Assembly: GCA_963676655.2 (NCBI GenBank)
Contig: CAXXKX010000003.1
Span: 2,728,001-2,792,000 of the forward strand
Reading direction: 5' to 3'
Origin: G963676655 sp963676655
GTDB taxonomy: Bacteria; Verrucomicrobiota; Lentisphaeria; Victivallales; Victivallaceae
DNA length: 64,000 nucleotides
Below are positions 27,408 through 35,387 of this stretch, piece by piece. The notes under the pieces are model-generated. The model was given only the letters and a program-made list of their open reading frames with translations. It was not told the origin of the DNA and ran no database searches. A program made the translations under genes and the position numbers. Each line of letters starts with the position of its first letter. Within the stretch, counting starts at the first letter, position 1.

Positions 27408-27552
27408 TCTTTGAAGAGAGAATCGTGATTGTTGTATGCCTGCTTGCAGGGGAAATATAAAAAAAATTTGTCTCAGAGGTTGAAATTTGTAAGAGTTGGA
27501 GATATTTTCTCGAATTCTTGGTTTGAAAAATCAGTTTAGATTGGAGGTTTTT

Positions 27553-28239
27553 ATGTTAAAGTCAACTGTTTTGGCGTGTGCCGGTCTGGTTATGATCTCC
27601 GGCATTTATTGCCAAGCCCAGACTACGGGAGCCTTCAGGAATATTATGATTAAGCCCCAATGGGGTGCAACGCCGTTGCCTGGATCCAAGAACTATCCCA
27701 GCTCCAACCGCTCCGGTCTCGGCAGATGGTATATGATTAAAATCAACTATACTACCCCGAAAGTTGATGATGGGCGGAAAAAGGTCAAATGGCTGGATGA
27801 CATCACCATGAATGTGGAAATATTGTTTCCGGGGGAATATGAAGGTAAACAGGCTACCGCCAGAATGAGCGGTTCCGTCGAATTCTGGTCGATTCCGCTG
27901 GACGGCAAAGTGCATAATGCGTTGATGCTGGTTCCGCCGCAAATCATTCAACGTTATGCGAGAGTTGGGGACAGTTATAAACGAATACCGATTTTTATCA
28001 AAGTTTCATTTTTGAACAGCGCAAACCGCCTCATGGCAGTAAAATATTATTCATCAGCCAATGGTTTCACTGAAAGAGCCGCTGCTGCAGCTTTTGCCAA
28101 GGCCGGCAGCTCCGGTCGGATAACAGTTGGCGGTATTCTTAAAGTCGGTGACGTAATTCTGTCACGTGATAAGACCCCGTGGTCATCGATCAACTGGGAG
28201 CATTACGAATTAATTAAACCCCAAAGTGCGAAGAAATAA
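27553..28239 (+). CDS. Secreted protein of the pilus-like operon (Amuc_1102-position)
   Basis: 228 residues from the ATG at 27553, chosen because TTGGAGG lies 5 bases before it and a signal peptide (KSTVLACAGLVMISGIYCQAQ) begins there; the frame is open to 27496. The mature part is beta-rich with RSGLGRWYMIKINYTTP, WLDDITMNVEILFPGEYEGK and FIKVSFLNSANRLMAVKYY. No named family. It is the first gene of the operon and 3 bases from the PilM-like gene. In Akkermansia a small secreted protein (Amuc_1102) occupies the equivalent place beside a PilM-like protein; homology is inferred from position, not shown. Confidence 0.75.
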   Translation: MLKSTVLACAGLVMISGIYCQAQTTGAFRNIMIKPQWGATPLPGSKNYPSSNRSGLGRWYMIKINYTTPKVDDGRKKVKWLDDITMNVEILFPGEYEGKQATARMSGSVEFWSIPLDGKVHNALMLVPPQIIQRYARVGDSYKRIPIFIKVSFLNSANRLMAVKYYSSANGFTERAAAAAFAKAGSSGRITVGGILKVGDVILSRDKTPWSSINWEHYELIKPQSAKK

Positions 28240-28242
28240 GAT

Positions 28243-30147
28243 ATGGCTAAAGAAGATAGAATACTCGCAATCGACGTTGGAGGAGACAGCCTGAAACTGG
28301 CTGAATTTGTTTATCCTGATGACGGAGGAGTTATTCTTGAGAAATTTGCTTTCGCGGAATATGAAATGGATCTCGACAATTCCGAGAGTGACTCGGAGGA
28401 TGATTTCGCGGAAAAATTTGAAGACAGTCTTAGAACTCTGCTTGATGAACATGATTTTATCGCTAAAAAAGTTCGCATGTCCATTTCCGGACAATCGGCT
28501 TTTATTCGATTGGCGAAACTGCCTCCACTCGGAGATGATGAAGGCCGGGTACATCAAATTGTCGAATACGAAGCGAAGCAAACAGTTCCTTTCCCGATGG
28601 ATGAAGTAGTATGGGATTACCAGCTGATTCACCGTTTGGCGGATACCCCGGACTCTTCGGCTAATGAAGATCTGGATGAAGAGTTGGGAGAGGACGGCGA
28701 TTTGGAGGTAGAGGATAATGCCAGTGATGTTGAAGAGGAAATGGAGGCATTGTTTGTCGTAGTCAAGAATGAGATTGTGGCGAAACTGGCTGAGGTGGTA
28801 GAACGCTTTGGAAAAGAAATTCTCTCAATCGAAAGTGCTCCGATTTCATGCTTTAATGCTGCCAGAGCCAATCAAATCGGCCTTGGCGAATGTGAAATGA
28901 TATTGAATATTGGCGGTCATTGTTCAAACCTGGTGTTTGCAGACAGTGGCCGTATTTTTGTGCGGACAATTCCGATTGCCGGGCATTCGGTAACCCAGCA
29001 GGTCGCTCGAGAATTTAATATTTCCTATTCCGACGCTGAGGAACTTAAGCGTCGTCATGGTTTTGTTGCGCTTGGCGGTGCTTACGAGGAACCTGATTCG
29101 GAAGTTGCAGCGACGGTTTCCAAGATTGTTCGTAATATAATGACTCGCCTCCATGGTGAAATCAACCGCTCTATCAACGTGTATCGTTCCCAGCATAAAG
29201 GGCAGCGCCCGACTAAAATGTATCTGGCCGGCGGAAGTTCGGTTATGGATTTTACTCCACGATTCTTTAATGAAAAATTGCGTATTCCGGTTGAATACCT
29301 GAATCCCTTCCAGGCAATTAATCTGGACGATGAGGTAGACCGGGAACAGCTTTCTGATTTGGCGCATATGTTCTCCGAGGTGATCGGTTTGGCACTGCGC
29401 CACGTGACGACCTGTCCGGTTGAGATCACGCTGATTCCTGATTCAATTCGCAAACTTCGTGAATTTAACGCCAAAAAACCGTATTTTTATGCCTGCTGTG
29501 TTTCAATTGTGCTTTGTCTGCTAATCAACTACATGGGGGTAAAACGTCGTTTGAGCCATGATAAGCAGCGGGCCGACCTGACTCAAAAAGAAGTTGACAA
29601 GACGAAAAAAGTTCACAATGAAGTTCAGGCTGTATTCAGTCAAATGGAAATTAAAAAACGTGAATTTGACGGAGCGGTCGATATCGCGAAGAAACGTCGG
29701 GTGTGGGCCAGTTTGCTTAATGACATTCAGAAAGAGTTGCCGTCCCGGGTTTGGATTACCTCCATCAAAGGTATGACTGACGCGGATGTTACCCAGGCGG
29801 TCCAGGCCAGAAGACAAGCGACCCGGCCGGCTCGTAATAGAAGAAATCCGGAAGAAAGCATGTGGGGAGATGGCGGCGACGCAATGGGTGGAAGGCAGCA
29901 GGCTGCGGCTGAAACGGTCAAGCAGGTTGAGCTTGCCTGGATTGTTTTTGAAGGTCACGCTCTGATATATAGAGAAAGTGAACAGCTTGCTGAAGACTTC
30001 AGGGAGAATTTACGGAAAAGCAAACGTTTTGAAGATGAAGCTGATAAGGTCAGTTTTGTAACCTATGAGCCGGTTAAGGGCAATAATAATATAACTTATT
30101 TTAAATTGCGCGCAAAACTCAAGCAACCGATTACAGTCATGAGGTGA
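28243..30147 (+). CDS. PilM-PilN fusion protein of a type IV pilus-like system
   Basis: 634 residues. Residues 1-390 are an actin-like PilM domain: LAIDVGGDSLKLAEF (phosphate loop), ILNIGGHCSNLVF (second loop) and KMYLAGGSSVMDF (adenosine motif). A very acidic insert (DEELGEDGDLEVED, about 145-165) lies within it. One transmembrane helix (about 409-427) leads to a coiled coil and a PilN-like periplasmic domain (RVWASLLNDIQKELPSRVWIT through the C-terminus) with a low-complexity Arg/Gln/Gly linker. PilM normally binds the short cytoplasmic tail of PilN; here one chain does both. Starts 3 bases after the previous gene. Confidence 0.85.
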   Translation: MAKEDRILAIDVGGDSLKLAEFVYPDDGGVILEKFAFAEYEMDLDNSESDSEDDFAEKFEDSLRTLLDEHDFIAKKVRMSISGQSAFIRLAKLPPLGDDEGRVHQIVEYEAKQTVPFPMDEVVWDYQLIHRLADTPDSSANEDLDEELGEDGDLEVEDNASDVEEEMEALFVVVKNEIVAKLAEVVERFGKEILSIESAPISCFNAARANQIGLGECEMILNIGGHCSNLVFADSGRIFVRTIPIAGHSVTQQVAREFNISYSDAEELKRRHGFVALGGAYEEPDSEVAATVSKIVRNIMTRLHGEINRSINVYRSQHKGQRPTKMYLAGGSSVMDFTPRFFNEKLRIPVEYLNPFQAINLDDEVDREQLSDLAHMFSEVIGLALRHVTTCPVEITLIPDSIRKLREFNAKKPYFYACCVSIVLCLLINYMGVKRRLSHDKQRADLTQKEVDKTKKVHNEVQAVFSQMEIKKREFDGAVDIAKKRRVWASLLNDIQKELPSRVWITSIKGMTDADVTQAVQARRQATRPARNRRNPEESMWGDGGDAMGGRQQAAAETVKQVELAWIVFEGHALIYRESEQLAEDFRENLRKSKRFEDEADKVSFVTYEPVKGNNNITYFKLRAKLKQPITVMR

Positions 30148-30157
30148 AGTTAGATAT

Positions 30158-31420
30158 ATGGATTTGATCAAGAAAAATGTTTTAATGTTTTCTATCCTCG
30201 GCATTACCCTGATAATTGTCGGGGTATTGACTTATATGGTTTTGGTAACTCATGGTCAGATGGGTGAATACATCGAAAAAGTTAACAGACTGCGGGATGA
30301 AATCAAAGAGCTTGGGAAAAAGAAACCAAGGCCGGTTGCCGACAATGTTGTGCGTATCAAAAAAGATATTAAAGGGTATACCGGACTGGCTGATAATATT
30401 GTTAAGCAGTTTGGCCAGCCATCATATCCTGCTCTGCAGAAAATGTGTGATAAACTTGACACCACGCCAGACAAACTCAGAACGGAATTCCGGGAATACT
30501 GGGAAGAACACATGAAAGAAGGCGGCGGGATTACCCGTATTCAGGTCTTGCAGAATTTTATAAATGACCAGAAAAGTAAATACAAGGATAAATGGGATTT
30601 GGCGGTTAAGGAATTCCAGCAGGAAATTGAAAAGATTACCTACGAAACAATCGACAAAGACAATATCAAGGACATTTTCTTTCACAGTTTAGGTTTGCCG
30701 CGCCAGGTTAAACGCTCACAATGCTTGCTGTATATGATTAATATGCGCAAAAAATTGTGGGATCTGCTTTCAGGGAAAGGTGTTTTTCTCTTGCAAGACG
30801 CAACCGGTTTGGGTTTCGCTGCCGGTGAATATGATAAGCTGCCGGACGAAATAAATGTTCCGAACATTTTGTTTTGCTGGACGATAATTGAAGATATTAC
30901 ATCAAGGCTTGCAGACTCGGGTATCAGGGAGATCACTTCTTTTACAAAACGCGGACTCGGCGGTTATACTGATGGTGATTATACCTATTACCGTTTTAAT
31001 GTGACAGTACGCGGTTCTGAAAAGAATATTCGGAAGTTTATCAAGAATCTGTATAATGCTTATGTTGATCGTCGCGTCTATATTGTGCAGGAAATGACCT
31101 TGGATCGCGATGTTGACATGGCCGAGGAAATTCTGAAAACTACTGGTGCCCTGACATATACCGCGAAGCGTGTGGATGCAACCGAGCCTGGCGAGCCGGG
31201 AATGATGGGTGATAATATTTCCGGAGTTAAAACAGCGGAAGCAATTGCGGAGGAAAAACGCAAGAAGGAATTAAAAAAACAGCAGGAAGAGGCGGAGCGT
31301 AAACTGCCGTATTTTAAAAGGAAAAATTACGCGCAGGTAATTATCGGCAGCGACCTCACCTGCGAAGCGGTGATTTCAATAGATTACGTAGTATATAATA
31401 AGTTCAAAATTAAACAATAA
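30158..31420 (+). CDS. PilO-like inner-membrane protein (Amuc_1100-position)
   Basis: 420 residues. Short cytoplasmic N-terminus, one transmembrane helix (about 9-31), then a coiled coil (EYIEKVNRLRDEIKELGKK) and periplasmic alpha/beta regions with YYRFNVTVRGSEKNIRKFIKNLYN, typical of PilO/GspM ferredoxin-like domains. The C-terminus is a Lys/Glu-rich helix and a beta segment ending FKIKQ. It lies ten bases after the PilM-PilN gene, in the position of the Akkermansia outer-membrane/pilus-associated protein Amuc_1100. It likely forms the alignment complex between inner-membrane PilM-N and the secretins. Confidence 0.75.
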   Translation: MDLIKKNVLMFSILGITLIIVGVLTYMVLVTHGQMGEYIEKVNRLRDEIKELGKKKPRPVADNVVRIKKDIKGYTGLADNIVKQFGQPSYPALQKMCDKLDTTPDKLRTEFREYWEEHMKEGGGITRIQVLQNFINDQKSKYKDKWDLAVKEFQQEIEKITYETIDKDNIKDIFFHSLGLPRQVKRSQCLLYMINMRKKLWDLLSGKGVFLLQDATGLGFAAGEYDKLPDEINVPNILFCWTIIEDITSRLADSGIREITSFTKRGLGGYTDGDYTYYRFNVTVRGSEKNIRKFIKNLYNAYVDRRVYIVQEMTLDRDVDMAEEILKTTGALTYTAKRVDATEPGEPGMMGDNISGVKTAEAIAEEKRKKELKKQQEEAERKLPYFKRKNYAQVIIGSDLTCEAVISIDYVVYNKFKIKQ

Positions 31421-31449
31421 TTGTAATAAGATTTCCGGGAGAAGTTCAG

Positions 31450-32757
31450 TTGAATTTTCTTAAACGACATTATGAAAAATTATTATTGGTGATAATGCTG
31501 ATAATTTTTCTGTTTTCCCTGTTTTACCAGGTTGATATAATTACCGGCGCTGACAGGATCACGGCTAACGACCTTAAGTTGCCTCCGATGCACGCTGATT
31601 ATGAAAATGTCAAATTTAACAAACCTGAATTCAATGAAAAAAATATATTTATTACCGGCACCTCATGGAATCCTACAGTTCCGAAAAGCCCCAAAATCAA
31701 GGTGTTTACCGATCTGCTGGATAATTTCAAATCTGCACGCTGTCCCAATCCTAAATGTTCAAAAATTATCCCTCTTTATGATTTTTTGAATAAACCGCAC
31801 AGGTGTCCGATTTGTAATTTTGACCTGCCGACACCCGATACTGATGATGGGCCACCACCACCTCCTCCTATAAAAGGAGATTCTGATGGAGATGGAATTT
31901 CTGACCAGATTGAAAACCAATGGGGAACTGACCCGAATAAAAATGATTCGAATATTGATTCGGACGGTGATGGTTTTGTCAATATCTATGAATATAAATA
32001 TATCCCAATGACCAATGGCGGCAAAGCCAGAAGCCATCCGCCGTTGTGGCATCGTCTTTATGTTCGGGATATCCGCCGTACCTTACTGGATATCAGGCTT
32101 AAGAAGATTACAGTTACCGGATCTGATAAGGAAGATTGGGATGTTCAGGTAAATACTCAAGGTGGTAGAAAATCCAAATTCATGATTATTGGCGACACCA
32201 TCAAAGTTAATAAAAAGCTTTACAAATTGGTTGACATTAAATCTATCAAGAAAAAATCCAAGATTAAATCCGTGACGGTGGATATTGATGTCTCAGAGAT
32301 TACTCTGAAATCTGTCTCCGGTGACGATACGATTATTGCCGTTCGCAATGAGGACGTTTATTCCTCGAAACCTCAGGCTATTCTGGTTGATGAGTTTGAC
32401 GGCAAGGAATATGTTGTTGACCAGGGCTCAATTCTGACTATCGGGACGCCGCAAACCGGACGTGAAAAGTATAAAGTGGTGAAAGTTGATCCTGGTAAGG
32501 ATGAAGTAATATTGACGAATCTGACAAAATTGCTCGGTCTGGTCAAAGGCAGCAAGTGTCGTGTCACAAAGACTCCGTTGATTCCTAAGATTCAAAAGGA
32601 AGTGCAGAATAATCCTGAAGATATGATGGGGCCAGAGGGCATGCCGCTTGAACCGGGCTTGGCTCCATCAGGTAGAACGCAGCGGAATAATCGAACAGGG
32701 CGGATTCGTCCTGGAATCAATCCGAGACGGGGCGCACCAGGGGCACCACTGATTTAA
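31450..32757 (+). CDS. Membrane-anchored zinc-ribbon and calcium-loop protein of the pilus-like operon
   Basis: 435 residues, TTG start with GGGAG upstream. One transmembrane helix (about 10-27) exports the rest. A zinc-ribbon-like pair, CPNPKC (98-103) and HRCPIC (near 117-122), is followed by a Pro run and a calcium-loop region with GDSDGDGISDQIEN and NIDSDGDGF (about 143-177), like dockerin/thrombospondin-3 repeats. Two small beta domains follow (about 210-265 and 285-370) that resemble pilus-assembly PilP-type or secretin-contacting modules. The C-terminal tail is Pro/Gly/Arg-rich. It lies in the position of Amuc_1099. Function unknown; a structural linker in the periplasm is the simplest idea. 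Confidence 0.7.
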   Translation: MNFLKRHYEKLLLVIMLIIFLFSLFYQVDIITGADRITANDLKLPPMHADYENVKFNKPEFNEKNIFITGTSWNPTVPKSPKIKVFTDLLDNFKSARCPNPKCSKIIPLYDFLNKPHRCPICNFDLPTPDTDDGPPPPPPIKGDSDGDGISDQIENQWGTDPNKNDSNIDSDGDGFVNIYEYKYIPMTNGGKARSHPPLWHRLYVRDIRRTLLDIRLKKITVTGSDKEDWDVQVNTQGGRKSKFMIIGDTIKVNKKLYKLVDIKSIKKKSKIKSVTVDIDVSEITLKSVSGDDTIIAVRNEDVYSSKPQAILVDEFDGKEYVVDQGSILTIGTPQTGREKYKVVKVDPGKDEVILTNLTKLLGLVKGSKCRVTKTPLIPKIQKEVQNNPEDMMGPEGMPLEPGLAPSGRTQRNNRTGRIRPGINPRRGAPGAPLI

Positions 32758-32795
32758 GACAAAGAAATTTATTTTAATATAAAGGACATTTTATT

Positions 32796-35342
32796 ATGGC
32801 TATAAAATCATTTGGCAAAACGGTGAAGTATTGTCTCTTTCCGTCCCTGTGCTGCGGCATGGTTTTTTCCGCCTCTGCCGTAGATATTTTTGAGTTGGAT
32901 CATGATATCGAAGCTCGCAAGAAAGCTGAAAAGCAACGTATCAAGCAAGCATATAAAACAGCGTCTGCGGATGCCAGAAAAAAACTCGCTGATGTTGATA
33001 AACAAGTTAGCGAAGCGAAAGAACTGTTTGATGCCGGGAAGCAGGATAAGGCGATTGAGAAGTTGCAGTCGGCATTGGCGTTCCTGAATACAATGGAAGG
33101 TTCAATGGTTGAACATAAGAAAAAACGTGTACAACAGACCATGACTAATCTGCGGCATAAATGGGCCGCCAACTTGCTTGAAAAAGCCAGGCGTGAATGT
33201 CTTATTCAGCGCTATGACCGGGCTATTAGTTTAGCATCTGAAGCGTCCAAAGTTGATTCAACGAAAACTGAAGAAGTCGGTAAATTCGTTGAATATTGCC
33301 AAAAGAAAATAAAGTCTGAGACTTATACCGAAAATACCAGTATCGGCAGAGTTGACAAACAATATTATCTGCGTGAGCGTGACATTCATATCCTGCTTGA
33401 GGAAGCGAAAGTTCTGTATAAGGATAAACGTTATGCTGAAGTTAGAAATAAACTTGAGAAGGTTTTCATCAAAGACAACTTTAATCAGGAAGCTTTGAAT
33501 TTATTGAACAAAACCTATAACAAGCTCTATAACGCAGGTCAGGCACGTGCCAAAGCCGATCAGGAAGAACAGATAGCTTTCAATGACTGGGCCTGGATTG
33601 AGCCGGCCCTTCCGACTGAAATGGGACGCTCAATGGGGCGCAGTGCCGAGGACCGTAAATCCATCGGGACCGATTTATATGAGAAGATGCAGAATATCAT
33701 TTTTCCGAAAGTTGAATTTGAAGATGTCAATATCAACTCGGTTATCCGTCAGTTGAACCGGATGAGTAAGCGTTATGACCCTGATAAACAGGGCATTAGT
33801 ATTGTGTCCCAGCTTACCGCTTCTGTTGCGAATATGACGCCGCCGATCACTATGAGCTTTGACAACATGCCAATGAGTGAAGTCATTCGTTATCTTTGCC
33901 AGGGCTCTGGTTTGAAGTACCGTATTCAGGACAATGCTGTAATGATTGGTTTGAGTTCGGCAATCGATGATATGAAAGTGCATTTATTCAAAGTCCGTGC
34001 TGCCATGATTGCACGTATCCCCGGTGTTGATGCCGGCGGAGCTGAAGGCGGCGGCGGTGGCGGCGGCGGTGGCGGCGGCGGTGGTGGAGAAGGCTCCAGC
34101 ATGACGCAGGTCGATTTTACCAAAGAACGCGAAGAGGACTCCATTGATATGTCGACAGCGCTGACCTCCGGTTTGACCGAGGAACTGCCGAAAACTAAAT
34201 CTTCTGCAATCAGTTCTCAAGCTTTAAAAACATATTTTATTGAACGAGGTATTGATTTCCCGCCAAATTCAGCGATCGCTTATAATCGTAAAGCCGGTAA
34301 ACTTTATGTAAAGAACACACGTGAAAATCTTCGCAAAATGGAAGATCTTCTACGTCAGATTGATGTTCAAACACCGATGGTGATGGTTGAAGTGAAATTT
34401 ATTGAGTTGACTGATGATGATGTCAAGGAATTAGGTTTTGACTGGTATTTCTCCGCTTATCAGGGGACGGATCCGGATAATGCAAGTTGGTCAATCAGCG
34501 GGGGCGGTACTACATCAAATGGAGTACAGTCGACAACATTATTGCGGCACTACGCTCCGGATAACAACAACTCTCAAGATGCCAGTGACCGTAACTACAA
34601 GGTGGTAAATGATTGGCAGATTTTTCCGAATTTCGGCGACAAGCTCTTCGGTGACAACACGGTTAATTTGAGTTTGACGGTTAATGCCCTTGATCAAAAT
34701 GATAAAGTTGAAGCTATTGCTGCTCCGCGGGTAATCGCAACAAGCGGTACTGAATCAGCAATTAAAATGGCTACCCGGACTTATTTCCCTGAAAGCTGGG
34801 AAGATCCCGAAGTAACAGTTAATGGAAATACTGTAGATGTTAAAACACCGGTGCCGGAATTTGGCGAAGCGGTTGATATTGGTATTCAGATGACTGTTAC
34901 TCCTGAAGTAAGCCCGAATAATTATACGATTTCGTTGCATCTGCAGCCTCAGGTAATCAGTTTTTCCGGCTGGGACTACTACCCTTATACAATCAAAGTC
35001 GGTTCAATCCAGACGGTAGATGAAGAAGATACCACATCTGATGATAAACTTGTTTCAGCCGTCAAGATGCCGCGTTTATCGTACCGGGATATGGATGTCC
35101 GCATTAAGCTTTATGACGGCGAAACGGTTCTGATCGGCGGGATGGTCAGAACGACCAACTCAAACAGTGAAGACCGGTGGCCCGGTTTGGGCTCAGTTCC
35201 TTTAATAGGTCGTTTTTTCAGTCGTGAATTCAGTAAGACCTTGCGTACTAATTTACTTATATTTGTAACATGTAGACTATATAATAGTGATGGTGTTCCG
35301 GTTCGTAACAAGAGTCGGAGTATTGCTGAATTTAACCGTTAA
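32796..35342 (+). CDS. Secretin (GspD/PilQ superfamily), first copy
   Basis: 848 residues with a signal peptide (YCLFPSLCCGMVFSASA). Residues 35-260 are helical, coiled-coil/TPR-like (LFDAGKQDKAIEKLQSAL, KDKRYAEVRNKLEKV). N-terminal secretin domains follow (SFDNMPMSEVIRYLCQGSGLKYR near 355; LRKMEDLLRQIDVQTPMVMVEVKFIEL near 510-540). The beta-barrel secretin domain ends the protein (MPRLSYRDMDVRIKLYDGET, VLIGGMVR, GSVPLIGRFF). A run of about fourteen Gly, coded almost only by GGC/GGT (34049-34089), joins the N domains. It forms the outer-membrane channel of a type IV pilus- or type II secretion-like machine. Confidence 0.92.
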   Translation: MAIKSFGKTVKYCLFPSLCCGMVFSASAVDIFELDHDIEARKKAEKQRIKQAYKTASADARKKLADVDKQVSEAKELFDAGKQDKAIEKLQSALAFLNTMEGSMVEHKKKRVQQTMTNLRHKWAANLLEKARRECLIQRYDRAISLASEASKVDSTKTEEVGKFVEYCQKKIKSETYTENTSIGRVDKQYYLRERDIHILLEEAKVLYKDKRYAEVRNKLEKVFIKDNFNQEALNLLNKTYNKLYNAGQARAKADQEEQIAFNDWAWIEPALPTEMGRSMGRSAEDRKSIGTDLYEKMQNIIFPKVEFEDVNINSVIRQLNRMSKRYDPDKQGISIVSQLTASVANMTPPITMSFDNMPMSEVIRYLCQGSGLKYRIQDNAVMIGLSSAIDDMKVHLFKVRAAMIARIPGVDAGGAEGGGGGGGGGGGGGGEGSSMTQVDFTKEREEDSIDMSTALTSGLTEELPKTKSSAISSQALKTYFIERGIDFPPNSAIAYNRKAGKLYVKNTRENLRKMEDLLRQIDVQTPMVMVEVKFIELTDDDVKELGFDWYFSAYQGTDPDNASWSISGGGTTSNGVQSTTLLRHYAPDNNNSQDASDRNYKVVNDWQIFPNFGDKLFGDNTVNLSLTVNALDQNDKVEAIAAPRVIATSGTESAIKMATRTYFPESWEDPEVTVNGNTVDVKTPVPEFGEAVDIGIQMTVTPEVSPNNYTISLHLQPQVISFSGWDYYPYTIKVGSIQTVDEEDTTSDDKLVSAVKMPRLSYRDMDVRIKLYDGETVLIGGMVRTTNSNSEDRWPGLGSVPLIGRFFSREFSKTLRTNLLIFVTCRLYNSDGVPVRNKSRSIAEFNR

Positions 35343-35387
35343 AATGGATTGATCGAATAAAACCCCTATACTGGAGGAAATTGAAAT

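Noticed and set aside
27438..27449. CCTGC-TT-GCAGG hairpin after secG
   Set aside because: The stem is only five pairs, the loop is too small and no T-run follows, so it is not called a terminator.
33926..34220. Minus-strand frames with poly-Pro/poly-Ala opposite the secretin glycine run
   Set aside because: They are the complement of GGC repeats, not independent genes.
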